Below, piece by piece: positions 11,767 to 23,019 of a stretch of DNA of 64,000 nt. This DNA comes from Rugalucina vietnamica (taxonomy: Eukaryota > Mollusca > Bivalvia > Lucinida > Lucinidae): assembly GCA_964017185.1 (NCBI GenBank), contig OZ024869.1, positions 8,020,501-8,084,500 on the forward strand, written 5' to 3'. Each line of letters opens with the position of its first letter. Positions within the stretch are counted from its first letter, which is position 1. A program made the translations under genes and the position numbers. The notes below the pieces were generated by a model that was not told the DNA's origin, ran no database searches, and saw nothing but the letters and a program-made list of their open reading frames with translations.

Positions 11767-12583
11767 CAGAACTCATTGTTTGAAGGGCTGCTGATAACGT
11801 GCGTGGTCGATGTTTTGCTATCGCAAAAAATGTCACCTATAACATCGCTGCTCAAATAACTACAGCCGCACTGCCTCCCTTATTGATCTTTATATTTTTG
11901 GTATCTGAATTACAAGAAAAAGGAAAATGCATCTATTAGTAGCATAAACATCATAGAAAAGGGAAGTGGTGGAGTAACATTTCAAACCTCCAGATGCATC
12001 GAAATTACAGTTCACGAGAAAACAAAGTTATAATAAGCCTACTCAAGCTATAATACGTGGTATAGAAAACACCGACTTAAAAAATCTAAGTAAAAAGTAC
12101 AGCCAGTCACTGACAACATAACTCAGGCGATGTTTTCCTAGCGTCACCTCAGTACGGATATCGATGACGAGCTTGACAACGCAAGCGTACATTGTCATGA
12201 CGATTGCTGAATCGTTCTATGATCTTAAGCTAGACCTTCAAACTTGCTAATACATCAGTTCAAATCAAAATTATGATCATTTTTATATTTTCCAGCTAGC
12301 TCGATCGCATACATGTGTAAGTTTATCATCCCATCGGTCAGACGTGCGCGTGTGGATTATTTAAATGGCTACTGTTTGTTTTTACCAGTATCAGGTTTTG
12401 CAATCTTAATAATTCCGAACATAAAAAAGGGGAAGATGGTCGACCATGCAACTGATATCCAATAAAGAACAAAATAAATAAGTTACAAAAAGAACGTCCG
12501 ATACGGAAACTTATTAATTAAGGTCAGATGTTAAACTCTCTTCGCCAGCTAGGTTCTCTACGTTAATGTGTTTCGGATTTGAT
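11767..12583. other. Upstream flank of the Ptf1a-like gene; no second gene
   Basis: The sequence is collinear with 1690-2760 of copy A after removal of a Naiad insert there. It may hold upstream control elements. No exon is supported. Confidence 0.45.
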
Positions 12584-12914
12584 GTTATGGCCATGTAAAA
12601 TTGATTTAAGCCCGCCAGTAATTTTATATTACTGATCGTTCCAAGTCGATACTTCTGTGGTGGTTCCTTTTGTTTTATGTCTTGGTGTTTATTTTTTGTG
12701 TGCTGTTGGCGCCTTATGTATGTTTTCATATTTGTACTTAAATTTAGTTAACTGAGTGACCACATATTGGGAAAATAGCTGCTCATTCGGCTTACGATAT
12801 GTTTTCATGGTATAAGTACCTGACTGTTAATTTAGTTTTTCCCACCCCGGTTTTTGGAATGGGAATCTCTTTCTCATTGCGCCTTTTCCTGATCTTTGCC
12901 TACTTGTACCTTTT
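12584..12914 (+). mobile_element. Naiad 3'-end fragment
   Basis: About 330 bp, starting at TTATGGCCATGTAAAATTG and ending CTACTTGTACCTTTT. Copy A has no insert at the matching place (about 2750). Confidence 0.87.
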
Positions 12915-14079
12915 GATTTTGATTAAATCAATGTAGATTTAAATTGTTGACTAATATACAAACCACAAGTGGACATTCCATGTCACGATTACCTGATAAA
13001 GGCGTGCACGTTCCCCGCCTTCTCTTCGACTATATGTGGAGTAGGAAGCGTCGCATGCGTTAAATACATTTCTGTGAGTGGCTAAGCCCTGTATCAGCTG
13101 ATAAGTTGCTTACGAAACCATAAACTGACTCCTCCGGAATAAATAAATTTGATATGCCTCACTACATCTACCGTACGCGTGAAATTTTTTCGAGTTATCT
13201 TTGCGTTTAGGGATACGTAAAGCCATCCGACCGGACATTAAATTCACTCAGAGATTAATCGTCCGAGATTTAGAAACGATCGAAAAACATTACATTTTAA
13301 ATCATCTTGATGGGAAAAGCCACAGTTGCCCACGTTTGCTCATGGTCATAATCTAAAGCGGTTAAAATATCGGTAAAACAAATCCTTATCAGTCCCGACC
13401 ATTCAATCTTGAGAAACATGAATTTATTTCTTATTAAATATCAAACGATGCGGTGCAACTTAATAATCTGCCGTCGTTGATTAATGACTAAATTCTTCTT
13501 GGATAATAATGAATTGCACAGCAAAAAATAAATGGTGGACAAAATAATGGAGATGTTATCGTTCAAAGACAATGAAAATAACACAATTTACGTATATTGG
13601 CACTGAAGTTGCATGTACATTTGAATTTGCCGATGCGCTTTGAAATATGTGCAAAAGCTCTCATTTATGTTTTCACTGCTCTAAAAGGAACTCTGCTTTA
13701 CTTTTTATTTAAGATGAGACGTATATGATGCACTCAACTCATAGTACCCGAAACAAGGACAAGGGCATATACCCTAAGAATAAGCCTTCAAAATAATGAG
13801 ATCAAAATGCACATGCGGTATTCGTAACAATAGAAAATATTTAAATTTTCAATGTACTGGCCTTAGATGAAAGTACCATTCTTGGTGTTCTTCATTTCCC
13901 GATGAAAACATTGAGAAGGCACGTAATCGTAGGCAACGCCCATGGGCGGAGCGACGTCAATGCCAGCCAGAGACGTTGTTTGTTTACTCATGTTGGCGTG
14001 ACGTCGGTCGCGTATCGCCATGACGGTTAGTGCGAAATTTTGGCGTTTTGGTTGTTCCGAAACTTCGTTAAGTCGGATT
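12915..14079. other. No gene seen; duplicated non-coding DNA
   Basis: Matches copy A at 2840-2925 and 3185-3660. A stretch near 13920-14040 has higher CpG content and no copy A partner that I could find. Confidence 0.45.
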
Positions 14080-14292
14080 TAATCGATTTAAGTCCGCAAG
14101 TAATTTTAAATTACTGATCATTTTAGTTAAATTTAGGTTACTGAGTGGCCACCTATTGGGAAAATAGCTGCTCATTCGGCTTACGATATGTTTTCATGGT
14201 ATAAGTGCCTGATTGTTAATTTAGTTTTTTTTCCAACCTCGGTTTTTGGAGAGGCATTCTCTTTCTCGTTGCGCCTTTTCCTGTTCGCTGCC
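14080..14292 (+). mobile_element. Naiad 3'-end fragment with internal deletion
   Basis: Starts at the TTAAGTCCGCAAGTAA position and jumps over about 110 bases to AGTTAAATTTAGGTTACTG. It then runs to the decayed terminus CCTGTTCGCTGCC. Confidence 0.75.
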
Positions 14293-14971
14293 TAAAACTC
14301 GCATAGATTAATGATAATATGAAATGTAAATATACGTATTAAAACTCGGATTTTTAGCTTTCACTCTGGATGATGAAAAACATAAGCAGTTCTAATGTTA
14401 CATACAGAAGCCCTTAGGACTTCACAGACATTAAAACAGCCTAATGTTTATCATCATCCAGTGAAAGCTAAAATCTGAGTTTCTAACCTTAACAAGAGAT
14501 CAGTTAGCTTTTTGCTTTCGGTTTTATATTCTTTGATTGACAGAAGATGCACCAGTCAGGAGAGACCAACTGATGATATATTTAGTGTCAGACTTAGTCT
14601 CTCGTGTAGTCTATTATTATCATGTTGACGAGGGCATGTTTTCATATTGCAGATCTTAAATGGACATAATGGACAAAGATACTGGAAATGAGAACTCTTC
14701 CTTATCACCCCAAAGTAAAACAAAATTTGCAGTTTTTCGCTCAATTTAAATATAAGGCTTTTCTTCAATATATCTATGATACAGAGCAGTGCGCATCGCT
14801 AAGCCATACGCTTTACTTTTGAATTTTAAGTCTGTGGTAGCAAGCAAATAAATATTTAAGTTTTGCGCATGTATAAAAAATTAATTATGTATGTATACGG
14901 ATATTATTTTGCTGGTTATCATTTTATTTACAACCGTTTAGAAATAGAGATTTTTCATTAAAAAAAGGGCT

Positions 14972-15170
14972 TATGATAAACGTTTGTCATTCGCGATTTT
15001 TCGTATAAATCGTTACTGACAAACGCTTGTCAATAGCGAAAATACGTGAAATCCACTATTTACAAACGTTTGTCAATAGCGATTTATTCGAAAAATCGCT
15101 AATGACAAACGTTTGTCAATAGCGATTTATACGAAAAATCGCTAATGACAAACGTTTGTCAATAGCCACT
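14972..15170. repeat. Array of nested palindromes (ACAAACGTTTGT)
   Basis: The palindrome GACAAACGTTTGTC or a near variant recurs about five times. It alternates with a second inverted repeat, TAGCGATTT...AAATCGCTA. The array interrupts an alignment that is otherwise continuous with copy A near 4365, so it was gained in copy B or lost from copy A. It could fold into a row of hairpins. Its function is unknown. Confidence 0.8.
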
Positions 15171-15210
15171 CCGAAAAGAAATCGTAACTCTAAATTTAAT
15201 AACTGCCTGG

Positions 15211-15450
15211 TTATTCACTCAAACACTGTACGTCGACGTCATTAAACTTGATCTTGTATCCGCAACACGTCGTTAAAAATACTGTATCGCCCTTTACTAG
15301 TTTCAGCATCGGTCTACTGGTTTTATGAATTCTGATATTGATAAAACGGTTGTTTAAATAAAATGGCTTCAATAAAAAGGGAACATTGTATCGTGGTGAA
15401 TAATTATTCAATGTTTTGTGAAGAATTAATATTGAACATCGGTTTTCCAT
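15211..15450 (-). CDS. Doubtful small open frame (79 codons)
   Basis: Not recognised. The frame YNVPFLLKPFYLNNRFINIRI is partly preserved in copy A (minus strand near 4440-4650). Copy A has a TGA in it, and nearly all substitutions between the copies change the residue. That argues against selection on a protein. It is listed only because it is the longest frame shared by both duplicates outside the bHLH gene. Confidence 0.12.
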   Translation of the reverse strand: MENRCSILILHKTLNNYSPRYNVPFLLKPFYLNNRFINIRIHKTSRPMLKLVKGDTVFLTTCCGYKIKFNDVDVQCLSE

Positions 15451-15560
15451 CGCTATGACTTAAAACGGCCACTGCTCTGTCAAGCCTTGGTGGTGCTTAA
15501 GCATCTAAAAAACAAAAGAACAGTGATCCCGAAAATAATCAGCAAAAACAATAAGAAACA

Positions 15561-16130
15561 CCGGGGTTAAACTGGTGTTATTCTTTTGCTCAAGACTCTC
15601 AGTGATGTTGTTTGGTGCCCAGGGATCTCCATTCGCCGGGCAGATTATTGTATCTGTGAGTCCTCGTTTTTCATTCATCATGGTGTTTAATTTATTTATG
15701 ATTTATTTGTTTTTCCTTGATGATTCATCGACTAGTTATAGAGATTCACCACGAGGACTGAATAACTAATTAAATATGAACCACTGCAGAAGCGGAGGGT
15801 GAAGTTATGGCCATGTAAAATCGATTTAAACCCGCCAGTAAATTTATATTACTGATCGTTTCAATGCGATACTTCTGCTGTGGCCCTATTTTTTGTGTTT
15901 TGGTGCTATAGATTTGTGTGCTGTTTGCACATTATGTACGTTTTTATATTTTTAGTTCAGTTCGGGTGACTGAGTGACCTCCTATTGGGAAATAGCTGCT
16001 CACTCGGCTTACAATATGCCCCCTTCATATTCGTACCTTATTGTCAATTTAGTAATTTCCCATCTCGTTTTTTTGAGTGGGAATGTCTTTCTGTGTGCGG
16101 CGTTTCCTGATCCTTGTCTACTTGTACATT
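15561..16130 (+). mobile_element. Naiad 3'-end fragment, ~570 bp, diverged
   Basis: Begins just after the SECIS position (CCGGGGTTAAACTGGTG). It passes CAGGGATCTCCATTCG and GATTCACCACGAGGAC and ends CTACTTGTACATTT. It is an older copy than the others by its many substitutions. Confidence 0.85.
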
Positions 16131-17326
16131 TAAAGGGGATATACAAAGGTTCTTTTGGGACCTTTTTATTCTTTGTCTGCTGATCACATTTGTTCTTGGG
16201 ACTTGCTTATCGAAAACTAAACCCAAATATGTCAATCGGCTCAAAAGATATGAGATCGTATTTGAATAATAACATTATATTCATGTGAGAGTAGTCTCCC
16301 TCTGTGAAAAAATTAAAAACCAAAATAATTCACTTAAATGATGGTCAAAAGTTTTGAAACTGAAACAATAAGCTGTTATAATGGTTTCTAATTATTTTCA
16401 ATGTTAAGTAGTTTGTTTCAGTTGTTTGTTTGAATAATATTCAAAATTTCCTATGTGCTACTATGACGTCATAGTGGAACTTATGAATATTCATAAGATT
16501 AAATGCCAAATTACAAATCAAGCTATCTCCGGAACCAGTCATGATAATTTGGTGAAGTTTTTGACAATCAGTTTCTTTTATCAATGTCTACTTCAGTTTT
16601 ACAAAATCAAAACCTTTAAATATGACCTTTAAATGATATAGCTACTTTGTACTATATATTTCAAGCCATTTAATACTTTTATATAAGCTCTGTCCATAAT
16701 AATGTTATATAATTATACAAAGCCGCTTACACAGTGTAGACAAATATCACATGATTTCAGGGATTTTATTTTCTGGCAATTTTGGGAAGGGGCCTTAGGG
16801 CCTTTCGGATTGGGAATATTAGCGACGTAAACCCTGAATTTGGGAAACTTGCAGAACATTCGAAAGTTGATGATATTTTTCAAGTTGACTTTGTTATTTT
16901 AGGTTTTTCGTTTAGAAACATTAAAACTATTAATAATAAAATACAAAGAACGTAAGAACGTTTCTCACATTACCTTATACTTTTTTCTCCGATCGCTCGA
17001 GGCAAATCATGACCGCGTGTCCGACATGGTCGCCTGATGCATTGAATAAAAACCGAAGAAGAACAAACAACAAATGATTTAGACATAAATATGATAGAAC
17101 ACAACTGTCTTCTATTCATACAATTATGTTTTACGAAACAGTTCTAAGCTCATATAAATCATATCAGTGCCGCACACACAATGCATTGTCTTAAAACACA
17201 TTTCATTTTTAAACAGTATGCAGAAAAGTAAACGGATATACCACGCATTTTTAAATAAAAATGAAGATGTAATAGGGCACGCGTCGACTGCAGAATGGCA
17301 CGTGACCATAATATGACTCAATATAT
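16131..17326. other. No gene seen; right part of copy B
   Basis: No recognised gene. The sequence from about 16970 to 17260 matches copy A at 5640-6020. Confidence 0.5.
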
Positions 17327-17338
17327 GAAACTAGTTGA

Positions 17339-17590
17339 AAGCGCCCCCCGTGACCGAGCGATTAAGAGCGCTGTCTCTTAATCACTCGATCATCTCACCC
17401 CTGTGTCTGGTGTGGGTTCGAACCCTGCACTGGCTACATGTGAGACAATCCAAGTTCTGCTTGCGGGTGTGCTAGGTGGTTTTTCTCGGGGTTCTCCCGC
17501 TTGATTGTCCCGTCTCATATGAGCTGAAATAATCTTGAAAGGCCCGATGTAAAACTGAATTAAAAAAGAAAAGAAAAAAGAAAAAAGGAA
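17339..17590 (+). mobile_element. tRNA-derived SINE with 12-bp target duplication
   Basis: The 5' end is tRNA-like, with an A-box region TGACCGAGCGATTAAGAG and a B box GGGTTCGAACCC. It is followed by a unique body (GGTGTGCTAGGTGGTTTTTC) and an A-rich tail. Flanks carry the exact duplication GAAACTAGTTGA at 17327-17338 and 17591-17602. A relative lies in reverse orientation at about 59345-59605. Confidence 0.92.
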
Positions 17591-17631
17591 GAAACTAGTT
17601 GACGATCAGAGTCATACTTTACAACAACACA

Positions 17632-17664
17632 GTCTCTCTCTCTCTCTCTCCCTCTCTCTCTCTC
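17632..17664 (+). repeat. (TC)n microsatellite
   Basis: A run of TC dinucleotides with one interruption (TCCC). Confidence 0.95.
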
Positions 17665-18226
17665 AATCCAAAGGGAAACAGATATTCCACAGAGCAAGAA
17701 TCAGTTTTCACAGCTGCATGTATGTCCTCTGCGGAAAGTTCGTTTTAATAATTGAAGGTCATTTACGTTATCATTAAGATACATGGTGGAGGGATTTTAA
17801 AACGCCACAACGTAGACTATGGAAGCAAAAATGACGGTCCCGCACCACGGCAGTGTCCGTATCGTCTAATCTCGTAGCATGTTTTTGTGTGTATGTCGTT
17901 TGAGATCAGTTAGGATATTTCTGAGTATTCAAAATTTATTATATATGTTAAGATTCATTTTCTAATATTCATTTATAATATTTTGCTTCATTTTGATTAT
18001 ACTTTTCCTTGTATGGACTATCCTGTTGAAATCTGCAAAATTACAGTAATTCATTTTGGCTCCATTTGCCAATGAAGGGTCACTGACGAGGCTTTAGTAG
18101 CCGAAACCATGGTATGACTCATCTCCTTTCTCTTTAATGTGCTCACTGCTCTTAAAGGATCTCAGTTTTTATTTTTATTTACTACACAATACTTCATTTT
18201 CATTTACCTGTTCTCACTACTGTATA
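17665..18226. other. No gene seen
   Basis: Contains the phrase CACTGCTCTTAAAGGATCT near 18150. It recurs near 2670 and 50640 and may be a small dispersed repeat. Nothing else was recognised. Confidence 0.4.
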
Positions 18227-18370
18227 CGAGGGGCGAGCAAAAAGTTCGAAGACTTTCTTGATAACTTTTATAATTGACGTCCGATTGTTTTCATATTTTC
18301 ACAAGTGTAATAATGGTCTATTGTCGCCATACATGTAAAATGTTATTTGTCGAATCTTATTTTTGATTGG
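18227..18370 (+). mobile_element. Mariner-type terminal fragment
   Basis: Begins TA CGAGGGGCGAGCAAAAAGTT, the form of a mariner terminal repeat, followed by AT-rich sequence. No partner end or transposase was found nearby, so this is at best a truncated end. Confidence 0.4.
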
Positions 18371-18556
18371 TCAAATTACATCGACAAACACGTGGGGTTT
18401 CCTACCCCGGAGCACGCCGTAAAATCTCTGTTTACATGTTTATAATATAAAGATATTTTAAAAAAATGTCATTTCCAAATCTCCTTAAATTATGGAAATA
18501 TTGATAATGATGTAATTCGGCTTAAAATGTGAAATTGCGGTTCTCGCGTTCAGTGT

Positions 18557-18697
18557 TCACAACATTTAGTCAGTTGTTCGGTCCTCGTGGTGAATCTCTA
18601 ACTCGTCAATGAATCATTAAGGACAAAAAAATAAATCATGTAAATCTTAAACCAGTTTTACAAGACCCTCACCTCGCCCCCAGCTTCTGCAGTGGTT
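18557..18697 (-). mobile_element. Naiad internal fragment in permuted order
   Basis: The 3'-UTR segment CACAACATTTAGTCAG...ATAAATCATG is followed by the segment TTAAACCAGTTTTACAAGACC...CAGTGGTTC. In the full element these two come in the opposite order. The same junction is present at 31493-31595. Confidence 0.65.
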
Positions 18698-19015
18698 CGG
18701 TTATATACAAAAAGAGAAATCAAATAAAGAAATATCAACCTATATCGTGTATAACGGAAAGCAAACAGAGCAGTTATTGAAGGTTAGGTGGTCACAGTGC
18801 TAGCTTGGACAGAACGAGTAAAATGCAGAGGACTAAGTGAACAGCCAAATTAAACTCAGGCGGCCAAAAAGCCAAACTTGTGTCAAACATTGCGAGGAAA
18901 AGTTATAGATTTATGAGTTGCTCTGTTGAATATCGCAGTAATGATTCTACGAAATAATTGTTAAAATACATGTAAGTATTTTGCAAGGAAACGAAATAAA
19001 GGATAAATATATATA

Positions 19016-19919
19016 CAGTCGGACAAAAGGTAAGCATCACTTGAATATTTTCCGAAATAATCAGTAAAACCTTCAATACAGAAATATTTTCTTTTAATAT
19101 ATGTGATATTTGTTATATTGGTAATAAATTAAAGCAAACGCGGATGAGGTTGTTCTTAAGGTAAACGTGTAGGCGTTGTTTAAGCAGACACACCCCCACA
19201 TAGCCCAAAATCGCTGTTTCCTAGTCCATATGACGCTGCTAAAAGGCTTTAACTTTGACCTTGATTTGTTTAGTGCTATAAAGTTCCTTGTTTCTCTGTC
19301 CTTTACGGGTGTCATAGAACCAATCTTGCTTGAATGACAGGCTGTCAACTTTGGACAATTCTTGCAATTTGCATAAATCCAAGATGGCCGCCAGAAAAAT
19401 GCGTATTTTTTAAACCACCAAACAGCGTAAAAAGATAATGCCATTTTGTTACAATATCAAAACCATAATCAGTCTGAAAATTTCAGATAAATATCTCTAA
19501 AACATCAACAGTTCTGTGCGTTTAAAGAATGGCATGTTACATAGTGAAAACGTCGTGCTAATAAACAAGGCAATAAGTTTGCCTGAATCAGCATGTACCT
19601 GCCATTAAACCTTTGGCAGAAGAAAACGTTTTTGGGACATTTTTACAACATGATACTACTTTCTTTCCATACCTAAAGAAACCCATTTGCGATCATATAG
19701 GGGACATTAATACAACTTTTAATGGCAACCCCCCAAAATAGGGGTAGGTGTATTCAGTACAACATATAACTTGAGCGACAAAGCCATTCGGACAGACCTA
19801 AAAATTCAGGGATAGACGTGAGTTAAAGACCCTTTTAATTTATTGTGGTTTTGAAGTTATTTTTAATGAAAAATGCATTTAGAAAAATGTTAGGGTGATG
19901 CTTAACTTATGTCTGACTG
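19016..19919. mobile_element. Tc1/mariner-type MITE with TA duplication
   Basis: Inverted ends CAGTCGGACAAAAGGTAAGC and GCTTAACTTATGTCTGACTG are flanked by TA on both sides. A second copy lies in reverse at 34222-35136. Unit F has an empty site here. An open frame of about 110 codons (19094-19444, minus) exists in both copies, but nearly all differences are amino-acid changing, so it is probably not a gene. Confidence 0.9.
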
Positions 19920-20111
19920 TATATATTTGGCTCATTATACCAATGAAATATCCAGTCGTATAATGATTCTCATTTAAATATGATATAACCCTGTGTCGTT
20001 GGTTTCTCGCACGCTTACACACTCCCTAATATATTAGTGGGGTCGAATAATGACCCTGTAGCGGCCACTTAACCCTGGCTAGCGTTCTAATTTGGTGTTT
20101 TATAATGCCAC

Positions 20112-20663
20112 AACCCTACATATCAGCCTAATAGAGGGGGTTCATAAACAGAAGCTTTATTTAGCTACTGACCGAATAAAGGCCACCTCTACTGACTAAA
20201 TAAAGACCGCGTTGCATTTTTGTTTAACGCAACAAAAAGAAGCGCGTCAGTGACGTCAAATTCAGTCACGTTTTGTGACGTCAATCTCCGCCATTGTTAT
20301 GTAACGTTACGTAGATGAAACAATGGACAAGAAAAAATTGAATTATCAACAAAATCTACTGTTATGGTGGCGAATTTTGATAAATTTTGAGGAGTCGTTC
20401 TGCGGAGTGATTGCTGAGCTGTTGACTACATAAACAAAATGGCGGAAAGCAAATCTCCTCACATCGGTGGGTTTTCTCGCGAAATTTGTCGGCTTTCGTT
20501 GCATTATAAAGTGAATAACTACCCCGTGACCAAAAATAAACCGATTTATCACGCTCGGACCGTAAGCAGATGAAAGGGCTCGCTGAAAGCTCGCCCTTTC
20601 ATCTTCTTACTAATCCTCACGTGATAAATCGGTTTATTTTTGGTCACGGGGTAGTTATTTACT
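20112..20663. mobile_element. Insert with 40-bp-arm hairpin
   Basis: This block is missing from unit F. Its right part is a perfect inverted repeat: 20514-20553 and 20620-20659, with arms AATAACTACCCCGTGACC... and the inverse. The loop contains a second hairpin, GATGAAAGGGC...GCCCTTTCATC. It also holds several GTGACGTCA-like words near 20250-20285. Probably a foldback-type DNA element of unknown family. Confidence 0.7.
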
Positions 20664-21315
20664 ATTTATTGGTAGTTTAACCCTTCTTTTAAAATACATT
20701 TACATATAATGATCTTTCACATGTCATATGCCAAGATTAAGTCACAAGGTTACAAGGTTACTTGGAATAAATATACCCTTTAAAAGAAGTTTTGCACCAT
20801 TCAGATTTTTTCATATTCTTAAGTGACATTTTGACTAACAAATTTTCAACCTATTTTTGTACATTTTTACTCATTCTTTTTAAGCAAAAATATTGATTTG
20901 TTATTCACGAAGTCCAGGCCTTTAACCTGGTATTAAGTTTTAAAAGTTTATTTGAAAAAAAGATATATACTTAACATTATTTTAAATGAGAAAAATACTA
21001 AATGGTGCAAAACCTCTTTTGATGAGTATATAATTAACAAAAGTCATAATTTTCGGTTAGGGTTTCATAAATTATTTTGTTGCAAACTTATTCAGGGTAC
21101 GGAGATTGTTTAAAAAAAAGCTGTCATTCATCTGCGCGTTCATTTCCTATGCCAAGTCTAACGCACAATACGTGCGTGGGGTTAGACAAGGTATGCGTAA
21201 AGTGCCAGAATCATGACGCTACACAGAACACAGAACATATGACAAGTATCATTGTCAATTCTCGGCATCAATTAGTATTAAAAGGAATAAAGCCATGTGT
21301 CCCATAACTTAATAT

Positions 21316-22050
21316 TAACTAGAAATAAGTGTTTTTAAAACACTATGTCCCCAACTGTATGCTTGCCTCTAGCCTGGCACAGTTTATATGATTCATTTAT
21401 TCAGTTAGACAAGGTATGCGTAAAGTGTAAGAATCATGACGCTTTATATGATTCATTTATTTCATTATTTTTAATGAAAATCATGTGAGCAAGCAGAGTA
21501 GACCTGGGCACAAAAAAGCAAACTTGAGGACTAACAGTGATAACAGATGCACACTTAAAATGGAGTTAAAATTTCACAATTCTGTAATTCTGTCAATAAA
21601 GGAAAGTCCTCAAAAGATAATCAGGTGATCTTCTCCACCCCAAACGGTACACCAAATATTCGATTGTCCAATCTGGCGCACATGCAAAATATGCAAAATC
21701 GTTATGTAGCCCGTGTACGGTTATTCAAGCCTTTCAAAATGCAATTTATCACCATCAATGTATTGTGTTATTGGTAAAAATGCTGTGAACAATTAAAAGT
21801 CGATTTGATGAAAATTTAAAACAAATTTGGAAAAATCAAACAAAAATCTTTTTTGCCTTTTTTGCCGGTTTAATGGCACAGGATTTAATAAAAGCTATAA
21901 GCTTATAAAATCACATATAATGACGTCACTTTTTATTATCTCTGCAACTTAATGACAGTAAAAATCAGAAAGACTGCGCACAGCTAACCTGGCAGGCATC
22001 AAAAGGTCGAAAAGATCTTACAATCTGCCAAAATAAGAAAAGAAAACATT
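21316..22050. other. No gene seen; short local duplication
   Basis: The phrase GTTAGACAAGGTATGCGTAA occurs at about 21181 and again at about 21403, followed both times by AGAATCATGACGCT. Otherwise nothing was recognised. Confidence 0.5.
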
Positions 22051-22124
22051 TGGCCAGTGTGGGGGTCGAACCCACGACATTCGCGTTATTAGCACGACGC
22101 TCTAACCGACTGAGCTAACCGGCC
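22051..22124 (-). tRNA. tRNA-Ile (anticodon AAT)
   Basis: 74 nt, intron-free. Acceptor GGCCGGT pairs with ACTGGCC (one G-U). The D arm is TAGCTCAGTCGGTTAGAGC. The anticodon stem TCGTG/CGCGA carries loop CTAATAA, and the T arm is GTGGG TTCGACC CCCAC. The A and B boxes are intact, and T runs (TTTTCTTTT) follow within about 10 bases as a Pol III terminator. It closely resembles animal tRNA-Ile(AAT) and should be functional. Confidence 0.95.
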
Positions 22125-22287
22125 ATGTATTTCTAATTTTTATTTGCATATCAGAACAAAGCAAAAGTAAATTAACAGGTTAGTGTTTCTAGCCTATAAT
22201 CATTATAGATACTGATAAATTAATAGAGTATATGTATTCCAGAACAGAAATTGAAGTATCAGCATCAATATTTTCTCAGCGGAGTGA

Positions 22288-22356
22288 GAAGGTAAAATTA
22301 GACAATGATCAGGAAATGGCGCAATCAGAAAGAAATCCCAACTCCACAAACCGTGA
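22288..22356 (-). mobile_element. Short diverged Naiad 3' fragment
   Basis: About 70 bp of the terminus: GGTAAAATTAGACAATGATCAG, GGCGCAATCAGAAAGAAATCC and CACAAACCG. Confidence 0.6.
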
Positions 22357-23019
22357 TTTTAGTATGAAACTGCGAGTAGCTCCTTATGACAGTTAAATAC
22401 ATAAGACTATTTTATGGAGTTCACATTTAGGTACTTTACAGTGAAAATGGTTCCGAACAGTTTATTGGTCTTGATGACGACAACGCGTATTTAGTTGGAA
22501 AATCAACACATTGTATGTTATTTATTGGATAATTTTCCAACGGATTGGACATAATTCAAGCTCACGTGACAAGATATTCAATACATTTGTTAATTTCGCC
22601 ACACTTCTGTCGTTGTCCAAGACTATTGGTTGCAATATTTAAACACGAATGGTGCTGTTAAACGTTTAATATCTGCCAAATGAACAAGTAATTCATCTTT
22701 AGTTCTGTAACATGAGTCTAGAGCAGACAGACGATTTTTGAACAACAATCACTTTCAGAAATTGTAATTGTAGAACATGCTATCACGCATTGTGCATTTC
22801 GAGGTTACTTTATTCAAGTACTTTATTCAAGTATCCTGATAAAAGTTACATCGGAAACTATCTTTATTATGAACAAAATTTCGAATAGAAAATTAAATCA
22901 CACCCATCAAATCTGGTCAGACGCGCAGATTATTAAAAATATTATATTCAAAAGCAAATGGCGCTACTACGAAACACTTGATGCATTCCTCAGGCCACAG
23001 ATACAACCAAGAAAGTCCT
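22357..23019. other. No gene seen; left flank of Harbinger relic
   Basis: The left end of the Harbinger element should lie here. I could not pair a terminal inverted repeat with one beyond 29.8 kb. No MADF-like exon was recognised on the plus strand. Confidence 0.4.

Larger units (their letters stand above)
10820..17300. repeat. Tandem segmental duplication, copy B
   Basis: This is the right-hand partner of copy A. It carries the intact bHLH exon and its promoter, three Naiad 3' fragments, and a palindromic array that copy A lacks. Blocks are collinear with copy A at an offset of about 10-10.8 kb, growing to about 11.3 kb at the right end because of insertions. The right edge is uncertain, close to the SINE at 17339. 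Confidence 0.85.
18590..21315. repeat. Dispersed non-coding unit, copy E
   Basis: Blocks match copy F: 18590-19012 with 31493-31935, 19925-20110 with 31937-32110, 20664-20760 with 32110-32205 and 21030-21315 with 32210-32525. Weaker matches go to units C and D at 45.6-48.3 kb. No coding frame is kept between copies. A MITE and a hairpin-containing block inserted into this copy only. Confidence 0.75.

Noticed and set aside
14972..15170. CRISPR-like array
   Set aside because: The repeats are palindromic with repeated, non-unique spacers in an animal genome.
19094..19444. 116-codon protein, with a 111-codon relative at 34705-35040
   Set aside because: Both lie in a TA-flanked MITE and differ almost only by amino-acid-changing substitutions.
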